This document shows positions 43,378 through 52,588 of a stretch of 52,660 bases of DNA, piece by piece. A program made the translations under genes and the position numbers. The DNA is from Pseudomonadota bacterium. Lineage in GTDB: Bacteria; Pseudomonadota; Gammaproteobacteria; Burkholderiales; Rhodocyclaceae. Under the pieces are notes generated by a model that made no database searches, was not told the DNA's origin, and saw only the letters and a list, made by a program, of their open reading frames with translations. The stretch lies in NCBI GenBank assembly GCA_018262235.1, contig JAGTRY010000023.1:1-52660 (forward strand), written 5' to 3'. Numbering within the stretch: position 1 is the stretch's first letter; each line of letters begins with the position of its first letter.

Positions 43378-44013
43378 ATGAAGATCGTTGTTGTTGACTA
43401 CGGCATGGGCAATCTGCGCTCGGTTGCCAAGGCTATTGAAAAGGTCGCTCCTGCGGGTGCAGCCGTGCTGATTTCCAGCGATGCCGCCACCATCAATAGT
43501 GCCGACCGTGTGGTGGTGCCTGGCCAGGGTGCCATGCATGACTGTATGCGCGAGTTTTTATCCAGAGGTTTGCGCGAGGCCGTACACGAAGCGGCCAGGA
43601 CCAAGCCTTTTCTGGGCGTCTGCGTGGGTATGCAGATGCTCTTCGATCACAGTGAAGAAGGTGATACGCCGGGTTTGGGCTTCATTCCGGGGCAGGTCAA
43701 GCGATTTGCGGATGGCATGCATGGGCCGGATGGTCAGCGCTTGAAAGTGCCGCACATGGGCTGGAACGAGGTGCTGCCGACACATCCTCACCCGTTGTGG
43801 GCAGGGATAGAGGCCGGCTCGCGTTTTTATTTCGTGCATAGCTATTATTGTCAGCCCACCGCAGAGAGCGCTTGTGCTGCGGTCACCGATTACGGCCTGC
43901 GCTTTACCTCTGCAGTGGCCCAAGCTAATATCTTTTCAGTACAGTTTCACCCGGAAAAGAGCGCTGCGGCAGGATTGCAGCTTCTGTCCAATTTTGTGAA
44001 CTGGCAACCCTGA
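43378..44013 (+). CDS. hisH: Imidazole glycerol phosphate synthase, glutaminase subunit
   Basis: HisH hydrolyses glutamine and passes ammonia to HisF. The 211-residue class I glutaminase has [11 protein letters not shown] at the N terminus. The nucleophile is Cys82 in [12 protein letters not shown], with catalytic His191 and Glu193 in QFHPEKS. PHMGWN and SYYCQP are further HisH signatures. It precedes hisA after a 94-base gap that shows no gene. Confidence 0.96.
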   Translation: MKIVVVDYGMGNLRSVAKAIEKVAPAGAAVLISSDAATINSADRVVVPGQGAMHDCMREFLSRGLREAVHEAARTKPFLGVCVGMQMLFDHSEEGDTPGLGFIPGQVKRFADGMHGPDGQRLKVPHMGWNEVLPTHPHPLWAGIEAGSRFYFVHSYYCQPTAESACAAVTDYGLRFTSAVAQANIFSVQFHPEKSAAAGLQLLSNFVNWQP

Positions 44014-44107
44014 GAGCTTTACCGACGAGTTTTTCCGCAACACACGGATCCACTCAGCCCCCAGACCCTATCGCTTATCCCAAGCGTTTCGAGCCCCTTA
44101 TCCCATC

Positions 44108-44857
44108 ATGCTGCTCATTCCTGCGATTGACCTCAAAGACGGCCATTGTGTACGCCTGCGCCAGGGCGATATGGACGATGCCACGGTGTTTTCCGAAGAC
44201 CCGCGTGCCATGGCACGCATCTGGCTGGATAAAGGCGCGCGTCGCCTGCATCTGGTCGACCTGAATGGCGCCATTGCCGGCAAACCCAAGAATGAGGCCG
44301 TGATCAAAGCGATCTGCGAGGAAGTCGGTGACGATATTCCAGTCCAGCTCGGCGGTGGCATCCGGGATCTGGATACGATCGAGCGCTATCTGGATGGCGG
44401 GATCTCCTACATCATCATCGGTACTGCGGCGGTCAAGAACCCTGGCTTCCTGCACGATGCCTGCAGCGCTTTTCCCGGCCACATCATCGTGGGACTGGAT
44501 GCCAAGGATGGCAAGGTGGCCGTGGATGGCTGGTCCAAGCTGACCGGGCATGACGTGGTCGACCTGGCAAAGAAGTTCGAGGACTATGGCGTTGAGTCCG
44601 TGATCTACACCGACATCGGCCGTGACGGCATGTTGAGTGGTGTGAATATCGAGGCTACGGTCAAGCTGGCCCAGGCGCTGCGCATCCCGGTGATCGCGAG
44701 CGGCGGGATCACCAATCTGGCCGATATCGATGCGCTGTGTGCCGTCGAGCATGAAGGCATCATGGGCGCCATTACTGGCCGGGCCATCTACGAAGGTAGT
44801 CTGGATTTTGAAGCCGCCCAGGCGCGTGCTGATGAACTGAACGGCGAGGCCGACTGA
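44108..44857 (+). CDS. hisA: ProFAR isomerase
   Basis: HisA isomerises ProFAR to PRFAR, an Amadori rearrangement on a TIM barrel. The 249-residue protein begins [21 protein letters not shown], with catalytic base Asp8. The phosphate-binding [21 protein letters not shown] and ASGGI segments and the C-terminal [11 protein letters not shown] are present. hisF follows after three bases. Confidence 0.97.
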   Translation: MLLIPAIDLKDGHCVRLRQGDMDDATVFSEDPRAMARIWLDKGARRLHLVDLNGAIAGKPKNEAVIKAICEEVGDDIPVQLGGGIRDLDTIERYLDGGISYIIIGTAAVKNPGFLHDACSAFPGHIIVGLDAKDGKVAVDGWSKLTGHDVVDLAKKFEDYGVESVIYTDIGRDGMLSGVNIEATVKLAQALRIPVIASGGITNLADIDALCAVEHEGIMGAITGRAIYEGSLDFEAAQARADELNGEAD

Positions 44858-44860
44858 GCA

Positions 44861-45619
44861 ATGCTTGCAAAACGCATCATCCCCTGTCTGGACGTGACGG
44901 CCGGACGGGTTGTCAAGGGCGTCAATTTCCTGGAACTGCGCGACGCGGGCGATCCGGTGGAAATTGCACGCCGCTATGACGAGCAGGGCGCCGACGAACT
45001 GACTTTTCTTGACATCACGGCCAGTTCGGATGAACGCGACATCATCCTGCACATCGTCGAGCGCGTGGCCGAACAGGTCTTCATTCCCCTGACCGTGGGG
45101 GGCGGCGTGCGTAGCGTGGCTGACGTCCGGCGCCTGCTCAATGCCGGGGCCGACAAGGTCAGCATCAACAGTGCGGCTGTGAACAACCCTGAACTGGTGG
45201 CCGAGGCTTCCGGCAAGGTTGGCAATCAGTGCATCGTGGTGGCGATCGATGCCAAGCAGACCGCGCCGGGCAAGTGGGGCGTCTTCACACATGGTGGCCG
45301 CAAGCCTGCCGGGCTGGATGCCATCGAGTGGGCGCAGCGTGTCGAGAAATTGGGGGCAGGGGAAATCCTGCTGACCAGCATGGATCGTGATGGCACCAAG
45401 ATCGGTTTCGATCTGGCGCTGACCCGTGCGATTTCGGATGCGGTCAACATCCCGGTCATCGCCAGTGGCGGGGTCGGCAACCTGCAGCATCTGGCCGACG
45501 GCGTGATCGAAGGTCGGGCCGATGCCGTGCTGGCGGCCAGCATCTTCCATTACGGCGAGCACACCGTGCGCGAAGCCAAGGAGTACATGCGTTCGTGCGG
45601 TGTGGAGGTGCGCCTGTGA
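44861..45619 (+). CDS. hisF: Imidazole glycerol phosphate synthase, cyclase subunit
   Basis: HisF makes imidazole glycerol phosphate and AICAR from PRFAR and ammonia. The 252-residue TIM barrel starts [21 protein letters not shown], with catalytic Asp11. The second catalytic residue is Asp130 in VVAIDAK, and the phosphate sites are VGGGVRS and ASGGVGN. Its stop overlaps the hisI start (GTGA). Confidence 0.97.
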   Translation: MLAKRIIPCLDVTAGRVVKGVNFLELRDAGDPVEIARRYDEQGADELTFLDITASSDERDIILHIVERVAEQVFIPLTVGGGVRSVADVRRLLNAGADKVSINSAAVNNPELVAEASGKVGNQCIVVAIDAKQTAPGKWGVFTHGGRKPAGLDAIEWAQRVEKLGAGEILLTSMDRDGTKIGFDLALTRAISDAVNIPVIASGGVGNLQHLADGVIEGRADAVLAASIFHYGEHTVREAKEYMRSCGVEVRL

Positions 45620-46017
45620 GCGAAGACAAACGCTGGCTCAATGAAGTGGTGTGGGATGAACACGGCTTGGTGCCGGCCATCGCGCAGGATTCCGAAACAG
45701 GCGAAGTGCTGATGTTTGCCTGGATGAACCGTGAAGCCTTGGCGCTGACGGTTGAAAAGCGTGAAGCAGTATATTGGTCACGTTCACGGCGTAAGCTTTG
45801 GCACAAGGGCGAAGAGTCCGGCCACATCCAGAAGGTTCGCGAAGTCCGCATGGATTGTGATGGCGATGTGATCCTGCTGCGGATTGAACAGATTGGCGGG
45901 ATTGCCTGCCACACTGGGCGGCGCAGTTGCTTCTTTCAACGGCACCAGGAAGGTGCTGGCTGGGAGGATGTCGAGCCCGTGCTGAAAGATCCCGCCGAAA
46001 TTTACGGCAAGAAGTGA
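45616..46017 (+). CDS. hisI: Phosphoribosyl-AMP cyclohydrolase
   Basis: HisI opens the adenine ring of PR-AMP. The 133-residue enzyme has [26 protein letters not shown], the magnesium site DCDGD and the zinc cysteines in [13 protein letters not shown] 45616 overlaps the hisF stop and has GGAGG about seven bases upstream, giving the usual length. The pyrophosphatase hisE is a separate following gene, not fused. Confidence 0.96.
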   Translation: MSEDKRWLNEVVWDEHGLVPAIAQDSETGEVLMFAWMNREALALTVEKREAVYWSRSRRKLWHKGEESGHIQKVREVRMDCDGDVILLRIEQIGGIACHTGRRSCFFQRHQEGAGWEDVEPVLKDPAEIYGKK

Positions 46018-46036
46018 TTCAGGGAAGAAGGTTGAA

Positions 46037-46360
46037 ATGATTGATCCGGAAGTATTACAGCGCCTGTCGGCAACGCTTGAGGCGCGCAAATCGGCGCCGC
46101 CCGAGTCGTCGTACGTATCCAGCCTGTATGCCAAGGGAACCGACGCCATCTGCAAGAAAGTGGCTGAAGAAGCCGCTGAGACCATCATGGCCGCCAAGGA
46201 CGGGGATCTTCGCCACATCGTGTATGAAGTCACCGATCTGTGGTTCCATTCGCTGGTTTTGCTGAGCCAGTTCGGGTTGTCGGCGGATGACGTGCTGGGG
46301 GAATTGCATCGTCGCGAAGGCATCTCCGGCATTGATGAAAAAAACGCGCGCAAGGGCTGA
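46037..46360 (+). CDS. hisE: Phosphoribosyl-ATP pyrophosphatase
   Basis: HisE removes pyrophosphate from PR-ATP, the second step of histidine synthesis. The 107-residue all-alpha MazG-like protein has [34 protein letters not shown] and [23 protein letters not shown], with the acidic magnesium-binding residues. It lies 20 bases after hisI. Confidence 0.95.
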   Translation: MIDPEVLQRLSATLEARKSAPPESSYVSSLYAKGTDAICKKVAEEAAETIMAAKDGDLRHIVYEVTDLWFHSLVLLSQFGLSADDVLGELHRREGISGIDEKNARKG

Positions 46361-46370
46361 GGATTGATTC

Positions 46371-46718
46371 ATGAGTGACGACTGCATTTTCTGTCGCATC
46401 ATCAAGGGCGAAATCCCTTGCAGCAAGGTGTATGAAGACAAGGAAATCCTTGCTTTCAAGGACATTCATCCGCAAGCGCCGGTGCATTTCCTGATCATTC
46501 CGAAGAAACACATCGCCACGCTGGCGGATGCCACGCTGGAAGATGTGCCTGTGCTTGGGCGCATGCTTGAACTGGCGCCACGCATAGCCCGGGAGCAGGG
46601 GGCGAGCGAAGGGTTCCGTACCATCATCAACACCGGACGGCACGGCGGACAGGAGGTGTATCATCTGCACCTGCATGTACTTGGCGGGCAGCCGATGCCG
46701 GCTTTGCTGAAATACTGA
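46371..46718 (+). CDS. hinT: HIT-family purine nucleoside phosphoramidase (HinT-like)
   Basis: A 115-residue histidine-triad hydrolase acting on AMP-linked phosphoramidates. [35 protein letters not shown] and the triad HLHLHVLGG are present. GAGGA lies before the ATG. Its place between hisE and tatA is conserved in betaproteobacteria, and the ten-base gap to tatA suggests co-transcription. Confidence 0.94.
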   Translation: MSDDCIFCRIIKGEIPCSKVYEDKEILAFKDIHPQAPVHFLIIPKKHIATLADATLEDVPVLGRMLELAPRIAREQGASEGFRTIINTGRHGGQEVYHLHLHVLGGQPMPALLKY

Positions 46719-46728
46719 GGAGATTCAA

Positions 46729-46950
46729 ATGGGTTCGTTTAGCATCTGGCATTGGCTGATTGTTCTGGTTATCGTGATGCTGGTTTTCGGTACCAAGAAA
46801 CTGCGTAACATCGGTGAAGATCTCGGCAGTGCAGTCAAAGGCTTCAAGCAAGGCCTGAAGGATGGTTCGGATGACAAGCCGGCTGAACCTGCTGCCAAGA
46901 TCGCCAGTGGCGATACGGTCGAAGGTCAGGCGCGCGAAAAGAAGGACTGA
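46729..46950 (+). CDS. tatA: Twin-arginine translocase subunit TatA
   Basis: TatA polymerises to form the pore for folded proteins. The 73-residue protein has one N-terminal helix ([21 protein letters not shown]). An amphipathic helix with the [24 protein letters not shown] signature follows, then a charged tail. AGGAG precedes the ATG. A terminator separates it from tatB. Confidence 0.96.
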   Translation: MGSFSIWHWLIVLVIVMLVFGTKKLRNIGEDLGSAVKGFKQGLKDGSDDKPAEPAAKIASGDTVEGQAREKKD

Positions 46951-46970
46951 CCAGTCCTTCGGCTGAAACA

Positions 46971-47003
46971 GGGGGCGCTGAGGTTCGCGCCCCTTTTGTT
47001 TTT
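46971..47003 (+). terminator. Terminator-like hairpin between tatA and tatB
   Basis: GGGGCGC (46972-46978) pairs with GCGCCCC (46987-46993) around loop TGAGGTTC, and TTTTGTTTTT follows. Partial termination here would lower TatB/TatC relative to TatA. Confidence 0.75.
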
Positions 47004-47032
47004 GGGCGTCCAGCTTATTTGGGTTGAATAAA

Positions 47033-47509
47033 ATGTTCGATGTAGGCTTCTCAGAACTCGTTCTTATCGGGATTGTGGCGCTGGTCGTATTCGGGCCGGA
47101 AGACTTGCCGCGCGTGGCGCGTACGGTAGGCCATCTACTCGGCAAATTCCGTCGCTATGTGGCCGATGTGAAGTCCGATATCAGTCAGGAGATGGCGCTT
47201 GCCGACGTCAAACGCCTGCACGATGAATTGAAAGATGGGGCGCGCAACCTGCAAGACTCGCTGCAAGAACAGGTCCACTCGCTTGGAACGGATATCCAGC
47301 AGTCCATCGAGAGTCTGAAGCAAGGCGTGGAGGAGATCTCCGAACCGCCTGCTGGCGTGCCCGTACCCCCCGCCGAGCCGGAGCCTGCTCCATTTGTCCT
47401 GAGCGGAGAGCCCCCGGCAGAAGTCACGGAAGCGCCGGCTCAGGTTGAGACCGACGAAAATCAGCTGGATCTGTTTGGTGATCCGATACCGCCCGCACGG
47501 AAGGCTTGA
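47033..47509 (+). CDS. tatB: Twin-arginine translocase subunit TatB
   Basis: TatB works with TatC in signal-peptide recognition. The 158-residue protein begins MFDVGFSELVLIGIVALVVFGPEDLPRVAR, the classic TatB N terminus. An amphipathic helix and a long Pro/Glu-rich tail follow. An upstream in-frame TTG at 47024 is possible, but the ATG at 47033 gives the conserved start. Confidence 0.95.
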   Translation: MFDVGFSELVLIGIVALVVFGPEDLPRVARTVGHLLGKFRRYVADVKSDISQEMALADVKRLHDELKDGARNLQDSLQEQVHSLGTDIQQSIESLKQGVEEISEPPAGVPVPPAEPEPAPFVLSGEPPAEVTEAPAQVETDENQLDLFGDPIPPARKA

Positions 47510-47514
47510 TACAC

Positions 47515-48237
47515 ATGGATGTGCAGGACAGTTTCATTTCCCATCTGGTTGAATTGCGGAATCGCCTGATCAAGGCTTTGCTGGCAGTGTTGATCGTCTT
47601 CCTGTGCCTGGTCTGGTGGGCCAAGGATTTGTATGCATTGCTGGCCGCACCCCTGATGGCGGTGTTGCCACAGGGCGGACAGATGATCGCGACCGACGTG
47701 GTGGGCGTATTTCTCGTGCCGGTCAAGGTGGCGGGCTGGGTCTCTTTGCTGATAGCAATGCCTTATGTGCTGTACCAGGCTTGGGCGTTCATCGCGCCAG
47801 GCTTGTATGCGCATGAAAAGCGTCTTGCGGTGCCTTTGCTGGTAGCCAGCTGCACACTGTTTGTGACCGGAATGGCTTTTGCCTATTTTGTGTTCTTCCC
47901 CGGCATGTTTCGGGTGATGGCCAGTTTTACCCCGCAAGGCGTAGCCTGGATGACCGACATCGACAAATATCTGGGTTTCGTGATGGGGATGTTTCTGGCT
48001 TTTGGCGCGACCTTTGAAGTCCCGGTCGTGGTAGTTCTGCTGGTGATGATGGGGGTGGTGTCGGTCGACAAGCTCAGCGCGGTCCGCCGTTATGTGATCG
48101 TCGGTGCTTTTGTGGTAGCGGCGGTGATCACCCCGCCAGACGTGGCGTCGCAGATGATGCTGGCTGTGCCCATGTGCCTGCTCTATGAAGTCGGCATCCT
48201 TGCTGCGCGCCTGCTGGTGCGCAAGCAGGCGCGCTGA
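47515..48237 (+). CDS. tatC: Twin-arginine translocase subunit TatC
   Basis: The six-helix receptor for twin-arginine signal peptides. The 240-residue protein has FISHLVELRNRLIKALLAVL, AMPYVLYQAWAFIAPGLYAHEKR and AFGATFEVPVVV, all TatC hallmarks including the conserved glutamate in FEVP. The ATG at 47515 lies five bases after the tatB stop, with AAGG upstream. It converges with the DegS-like gene, with eight bases between stops. Confidence 0.95.
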   Translation: MDVQDSFISHLVELRNRLIKALLAVLIVFLCLVWWAKDLYALLAAPLMAVLPQGGQMIATDVVGVFLVPVKVAGWVSLLIAMPYVLYQAWAFIAPGLYAHEKRLAVPLLVASCTLFVTGMAFAYFVFFPGMFRVMASFTPQGVAWMTDIDKYLGFVMGMFLAFGATFEVPVVVVLLVMMGVVSVDKLSAVRRYVIVGAFVVAAVITPPDVASQMMLAVPMCLLYEVGILAARLLVRKQAR

Positions 48238-48245
48238 GCGTCAGG

Positions 48246-49424
48246 CTATTCGCTGCCGGCGCTGCTGCTGGGGAGCGGGCGTTGCCCGATCTGCGCCACG
48301 GCTTCCAGCGTTTTCCCGCGACGGATGAGACTGAGTTTGGCCAGTTGCCCCGGAGGCAGCTTGGCTACCGTTTCCAGCACGCCGTGAGCATTGTCGATGG
48401 GTTTGCCATCAATGGCGGTCAGAACATCGCCGGGTAGAACGCCTGCCCGCGCGGATGGGCTGTTGCGGGCGATGCCGGCAATCAGCGCACCCTTGGCAGG
48501 GAGTTTGAAGGCTTCGATCAGATCCGGGGTGATTTCCTGGACCTGTACACCGATCCAGCCACGAGTTACCCGTCCTGTCTTGATGATTTGTTCCATGACG
48601 CTTTGAGCCGAGGAGGCGGGGATGGCGAAGCCGATTCCGAGCGAGCCTCCGGAACGGGAATAGATCGCGGTGTTGATCCCGATCAGACGGCCTTGCGTAT
48701 CAACCAGTGCGCCACCGGAATTCCCCGGGTTGATGGCTGCATCAGTCTGGATGAAGTTTTCGAATGTATTGATTCCGAGTTGGGTGCGTCCCATTGCGCT
48801 GACGATGCCCATCGTGACGGTCTGGCCGACGCCAAACGGATTCCCGATGGCCAGCACGACATCCCCGACGCGGGCCGTATTGCTGGGGGCAAAGCTGATG
48901 GCCGGCAGCTTGGTCTGGCTGTCGATACGCAATACCGCAATATCGGTTTCGGGATCGCGGCCAACGATCCGGGCCGTGAATTTCTGTCCATCATTCAAGG
49001 CCACTTCAATGGCGTCCGCACCCTCTATCACATGGTTGTTGGTGAGGATGTAACCATCCGGGCTGACCAGTACGCCGGAGCCTAAGCCCGAACTGCGTTG
49101 GGTTTGCGGTTGGCCAGGGTTGCCAAAGAAGTGCTTGAAGAATGGGTCGTTGAGCAGCGGGTTTTGCGGCGCGACAATTTCTTTGCTGGTGAAGACGTGG
49201 ACGACCGAGGGCAGCGCACGTTGGGCCGCCGTGGCATAGCTGCCGGGAGGTGGCTGGTTTGCGGGCTTCTCCGCGACCGGTTCCGGGAGTGTGCTGGCCG
49301 GGGCAATGGCGGCTGGCATCAATTGACTGCGAGGGAGCCACTCTGGCTTGAGGGTGACAATGACGAACAGTACGGCGAGTACGATCGTGACGGTTTGAGC
49401 AAAGATCAGCCACAGACGTTGCAT
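48246..49424 (-). CDS. Membrane-anchored periplasmic serine protease, DegS/DegQ type
   Basis: A 392-residue trypsin-like HtrA protease. A single N-terminal anchor helix (about 5-24) precedes the protease domain with His131 (LTNNHVIEG), Asp161 (TDIAVLRID) and Ser236 (NPGNSGGAL). Only one PDZ domain follows (about 285-375; GALIAGIARNSPSARAGVLPGDVLTAIDGKPI). One PDZ plus an anchor is the DegS layout; DegS in E. coli starts the sigma-E cascade, while betaproteobacterial copies in this place are often called DegQ or HhoA. Loop residues FFKHFFGNPGQ are DegQ-like. A 51-base divergent region holding a six-base-pair hairpin separates it from the nif3-like gene. Confidence 0.92.
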   Translation of the reverse strand: MQRLWLIFAQTVTIVLAVLFVIVTLKPEWLPRSQLMPAAIAPASTLPEPVAEKPANQPPPGSYATAAQRALPSVVHVFTSKEIVAPQNPLLNDPFFKHFFGNPGQPQTQRSSGLGSGVLVSPDGYILTNNHVIEGADAIEVALNDGQKFTARIVGRDPETDIAVLRIDSQTKLPAISFAPSNTARVGDVVLAIGNPFGVGQTVTMGIVSAMGRTQLGINTFENFIQTDAAINPGNSGGALVDTQGRLIGINTAIYSRSGGSLGIGFAIPASSAQSVMEQIIKTGRVTRGWIGVQVQEITPDLIEAFKLPAKGALIAGIARNSPSARAGVLPGDVLTAIDGKPIDNAHGVLETVAKLPPGQLAKLSLIRRGKTLEAVAQIGQRPLPSSSAGSE

Positions 49425-49435
49425 AATTCCTCACC

Positions 49436-49453
49436 GGCGGAGTGTTGTCCGCC
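49436..49453. promoter_or_regulatory. Perfect short inverted repeat in the degS-nif3 divergent region
   Basis: GGCGGA and TCCGCC enclose a six-base loop GTGTTG within the only 51 bases between two divergent starts. It could be an operator half-site pair or a leader hairpin. Confidence 0.4.
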
Positions 49454-49475
49454 ATGTATTCAAAAGGAGCACAGT

Positions 49476-50222
49476 GTGCATCGCGCGCAATTGCAAGCTT
49501 GCCTGAACGACCTGCTGGAGTGCGGGCGCTTCAGTGATTATTGCCCAAACGGTTTGCAGGTGGAAGGTCGTGCAGAGATACGCCGGGTCCTGGGCGGTGT
49601 AACAGCCAGTCGGGCCCTGATAGAGCGGGCGATAGCGTGGCAGGCGGATGCAATCATTGTGCATCATGGCTGGTTCTGGCGTAGCGAAGATCCACGCGTG
49701 ACGGGGATGCGTCGCCAACGTCTGGGCCTGTTGCTGGCTCACGATATCAACCTGTTTGCCTATCATCTGCCGCTGGATGCGCATCCGGAACTGGGCAACA
49801 ACGCGCAGTTGGCGCGGGTCTTGGGCTGGAAGGTAACGGCTGCATGTCGTGAGCAGCCGTTGATCCTGCTCGGGCAACTGCCGCATCCGATGCTGGCGGG
49901 CGAGGTGGCGCGCTCGGTTGCTGCGCGTCTGGCGCGCGAGCCTTTGCTGATTGGCGAGGCGCAGCAGGAAGTGAGTCAGCTGGCGTGGTGCACTGGCGGT
50001 GCCCAGGACTACTTCGAACACGCCATTGCTGCGGGGGCCGATCTCTTTCTGTCCGGAGAGATCTCGGAGAAGACCGTGCATCTGGCGCGCGAAAGCGGAG
50101 TGGCCTATCTCGCAGCCGGGCATCACGCGACCGAACGCTACGGTATCCGTGCCCTGTGCGCTTATCTGACGGAACAATATGGCCTGGAGACCGAGTTCAT
50201 CGATATCGACAATCCGGTCTGA
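49476..50222 (+). CDS. Nif3-like dinuclear metal-centre protein (YbgI family)
   Basis: A 248-residue member of the NIF3/YbgI family, annotated GTP cyclohydrolase 1 type 2 homologue in many genomes; the real reaction is unclear. Metal-site segments DYCPNGLQVEG, ADAIIVHHGWFW, AYHLPLDAHPELGNN and YLAAGHHATERYG are present. The start is GTG at 49476, with AAGGAG eight bases upstream. The frame is open further upstream across the protease gene. The degS-nif3 neighbourhood is conserved in betaproteobacteria, where petABC often follows; here fimV is next, convergent. Confidence 0.9.
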   Translation: MHRAQLQACLNDLLECGRFSDYCPNGLQVEGRAEIRRVLGGVTASRALIERAIAWQADAIIVHHGWFWRSEDPRVTGMRRQRLGLLLAHDINLFAYHLPLDAHPELGNNAQLARVLGWKVTAACREQPLILLGQLPHPMLAGEVARSVAARLAREPLLIGEAQQEVSQLAWCTGGAQDYFEHAIAAGADLFLSGEISEKTVHLARESGVAYLAAGHHATERYGIRALCAYLTEQYGLETEFIDIDNPV

Positions 50223-50233
50223 TGCCGACGGGC

Positions 50234-52588
50234 TCAGATTGAATCGGTGTCTTTCATGAAACTGCCATCTTCGTCGAGATCGTCGAGATTCAGATGCAGT
50301 GTCTTGCTCAGGTCTGTCATGTCCAGCTCGAAATCGAGCTGCTGGAGGTTTTTCGGTACAAGCTCAGGGGCTGCTGCCGGGGCGGGCTTAGCTACCGTGG
50401 CGGCGACGGCAGGCGCGGCGATGGGCGGAGGCGTCTCTATCTGTTTGGCGGGTACCGGGACTGCCGGTTGGGGTGACACGGTTTGCGGACTTGTCGCAGG
50501 CGCCACCGTCGGCACGATGGGAGGGATGTTGAGCGTTGCGGTGGCCGCTGTGTGCAGCCCGGCGTTGAGGCTGTCCGTCGTGTCGGGGCGATAGGCACCC
50601 AGTTGCCCTTCCAGTACGCCGAGGAGCATCAATATTTCATCAACGATGGCGAGTGGGAAGCCTTGTCGGGTGCCTTGGCGATTATCACGCAGAAGACTGT
50701 GCAGATAGGCCTGGCATTCGCGCTTGCCCCATAACTCGGTGAGCTTGGTCAGAATGTGGGGCATATCCTCGAGAGACTCGGGCGCTTGTCGCAAAAGCTC
50801 GAAATTGTCCCATTCCACGGTTTTGACGTTGAAGGTCTTGTTCAACTGCGTACTCAGCGCATCGAATTCCGCGCGCATGTTCGCGACACGGTAGACCTCC
50901 AGTAGTTTGATCCATGGTTTGACCGCCTGTTTCGGATTGCTGCGGATGAAATCTGCAAGCGTCTGTGCTGCACCATGGACCCGCCCGAAGGACATCATGA
51001 TTTCAGCCAGTTCGACCGCTGAATCATGTTCTTCCACATTGTCATCAACAATCTGCAGAAGCGAAGGAGGGCCTAGTCCGGATGCAGTGAAATGCCCCAG
51101 CGCACCTTCAACGAGGTTCATGGAACGCAGGGTTGCTGCTTTGGGAGCACGGCCTTCTTCATCTGGCCAGATGTCGGCTTCAGACAAAGGCTCGATCAGG
51201 TGGTCTGCAACGTCTCCTGTTTCTCCGGAGACTTGGTCAGGTACGAGGGAATTGCCATCCTTCGGCACGCTTTGGCGGCGACGACTCATCCACAATGCCG
51301 CACCGAGCCCCGTGGCGATCAGCAGTAATGCGCCAAGGATGAACGTGTTCGAGGTGTACCAGGAAGACTGTGATTCAGGTTTTTCCGCAGGAGAGGGGTG
51401 GGCCGCTGCAGGGGGCTGCGTGTGGATGGCAAGTGGTGCACTGGAAGCTGGTATGGAGCTTTGCTGGGCCCGTGCAGCCTGCAGTTCTCCCTCAAGGCGA
51501 GCAGCATCCTGTTTGAGGCTCTCCTGCATGGCTTCGAGTTGGCGCAGGCGTTCTGACAGCTCGATCTGGGTCGCTATCTTGTCATCGAGCGTTGCAATCA
51601 ACTGCATTTCCGTCCGCAGCCGTGCGCGCTGCTCTTCTCCGAGCTCCTTGCGCTGCCCGATGGTGGTTGCCATGCGCAATGAGCTTTCGGTGCTGCCGCC
51701 TTCTGTAACCAGCAATCGGTCGCGCGACACGCCTGACTTGGCGGGTTTGGCACGGGGCGGTACCGGACTGGGGGTGTCCGGGCTCGGGCTGCGAGTCTGA
51801 TCTCTGGGTGTGACACGCTCTACATCCACAGCATGTGTCGGGGAGGGAGCCGGTAAAGCCGGAAGTGTCAGCGTAACGCCGACGGGAAGGGTATTGAGCG
51901 TAGCGGTCGTTCCGCCAAGCTTGTCCGCGTTCTGCGCCAGGATGGCATGTGCAAATTTGCGCTGGGCTTCGCGATTACCCGGGATCAAACGGTTCGCGAT
52001 GTTGCGCGCTGAGTCCCCCGCTTGGACTTGCCAGGCATTGGTCGAGGCGGTTGTTGCTGTCTGGTGGACAGGTTCCGTGGGTACCGGTTTGGTACTGGGC
52101 AGGACGCTGGATGTCGGTAAGGCAGACGCTTCGGCACTGCTCGGAGGATTGAGCAAGAGGGCGTAGTCGCGGCGCAAGCCGACTCCGCATTCGACACGCA
52201 GGCCCAGCATGATGGCGGGATGATTTGACGGGCGGGCTGTAATGATCAGAATGCGGCCCTGTGAGCCTTGCCCGAAACTCAGGCTGCCGTTGGTCAGCCA
52301 GGGGATGTCGTCACTGTAGCCTGGTGGCGCGCCGACCAGATGGATACAGCCCAGCTCGATGCGATCAGGGTCATCTGACTGCATCGGGATCTCTACCCGC
52401 AATGGTGCGCCGATCCGGCTGTTGGTTGTTGCATTGCCCAAGCCGATGGCCAAGGCAGGACTGGTCAAAAAAAGATTTCCCAGGCAGACCATGGCAATGG
52501 GCATGGCGGACTGCAACTTTCGCATGCGTGGCGGCGTCGATGGTCTGGCGGTGTCGGCAAACATGTTGGGAATAATTTCCAGCCTCAT
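50234..52588 (-). CDS. fimV: FimV-like pole-organising protein
   Basis: FimV is an inner-membrane peptidoglycan-binding protein that sets up cell poles and type IV pili/twitching. The 784-residue protein has a signal-like helix (about 27-47). The FimV N-terminal domain follows (IGLGNATTNSRIGAPLRVEIPM), then a LysM-like segment (about 187-245; WQVQAGDSARNIANRLIPGN), a coiled coil (about 318-370) and a membrane helix (about 408-428). The cytoplasmic part has TPR-like helices and a C-terminal FimV motif (LDFELDMTDLSKTLHLNLDDL). Starts at 52588, 52564 and 52525 are all open; 52525 gives the most standard signal peptide, and none has a good ribosome site. It may serve the MSHA system. Confidence 0.88.
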   Translation of the reverse strand: MRLEIIPNMFADTARPSTPPRMRKLQSAMPIAMVCLGNLFLTSPALAIGLGNATTNSRIGAPLRVEIPMQSDDPDRIELGCIHLVGAPPGYSDDIPWLTNGSLSFGQGSQGRILIITARPSNHPAIMLGLRVECGVGLRRDYALLLNPPSSAEASALPTSSVLPSTKPVPTEPVHQTATTASTNAWQVQAGDSARNIANRLIPGNREAQRKFAHAILAQNADKLGGTTATLNTLPVGVTLTLPALPAPSPTHAVDVERVTPRDQTRSPSPDTPSPVPPRAKPAKSGVSRDRLLVTEGGSTESSLRMATTIGQRKELGEEQRARLRTEMQLIATLDDKIATQIELSERLRQLEAMQESLKQDAARLEGELQAARAQQSSIPASSAPLAIHTQPPAAAHPSPAEKPESQSSWYTSNTFILGALLLIATGLGAALWMSRRRQSVPKDGNSLVPDQVSGETGDVADHLIEPLSEADIWPDEEGRAPKAATLRSMNLVEGALGHFTASGLGPPSLLQIVDDNVEEHDSAVELAEIMMSFGRVHGAAQTLADFIRSNPKQAVKPWIKLLEVYRVANMRAEFDALSTQLNKTFNVKTVEWDNFELLRQAPESLEDMPHILTKLTELWGKRECQAYLHSLLRDNRQGTRQGFPLAIVDEILMLLGVLEGQLGAYRPDTTDSLNAGLHTAATATLNIPPIVPTVAPATSPQTVSPQPAVPVPAKQIETPPPIAAPAVAATVAKPAPAAAPELVPKNLQQLDFELDMTDLSKTLHLNLDDLDEDGSFMKDTDSI

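Noticed and set aside
44075-45562. A 495-codon open frame on the minus strand across hisA and hisF
   Set aside because: Antisense to two certain enzymes; its codon pattern is the mirror of theirs and no family is recognisable.
48588-49085. Plus-strand open frames over the DegS/DegQ gene
   Set aside because: Antisense shadows of the protease domain.
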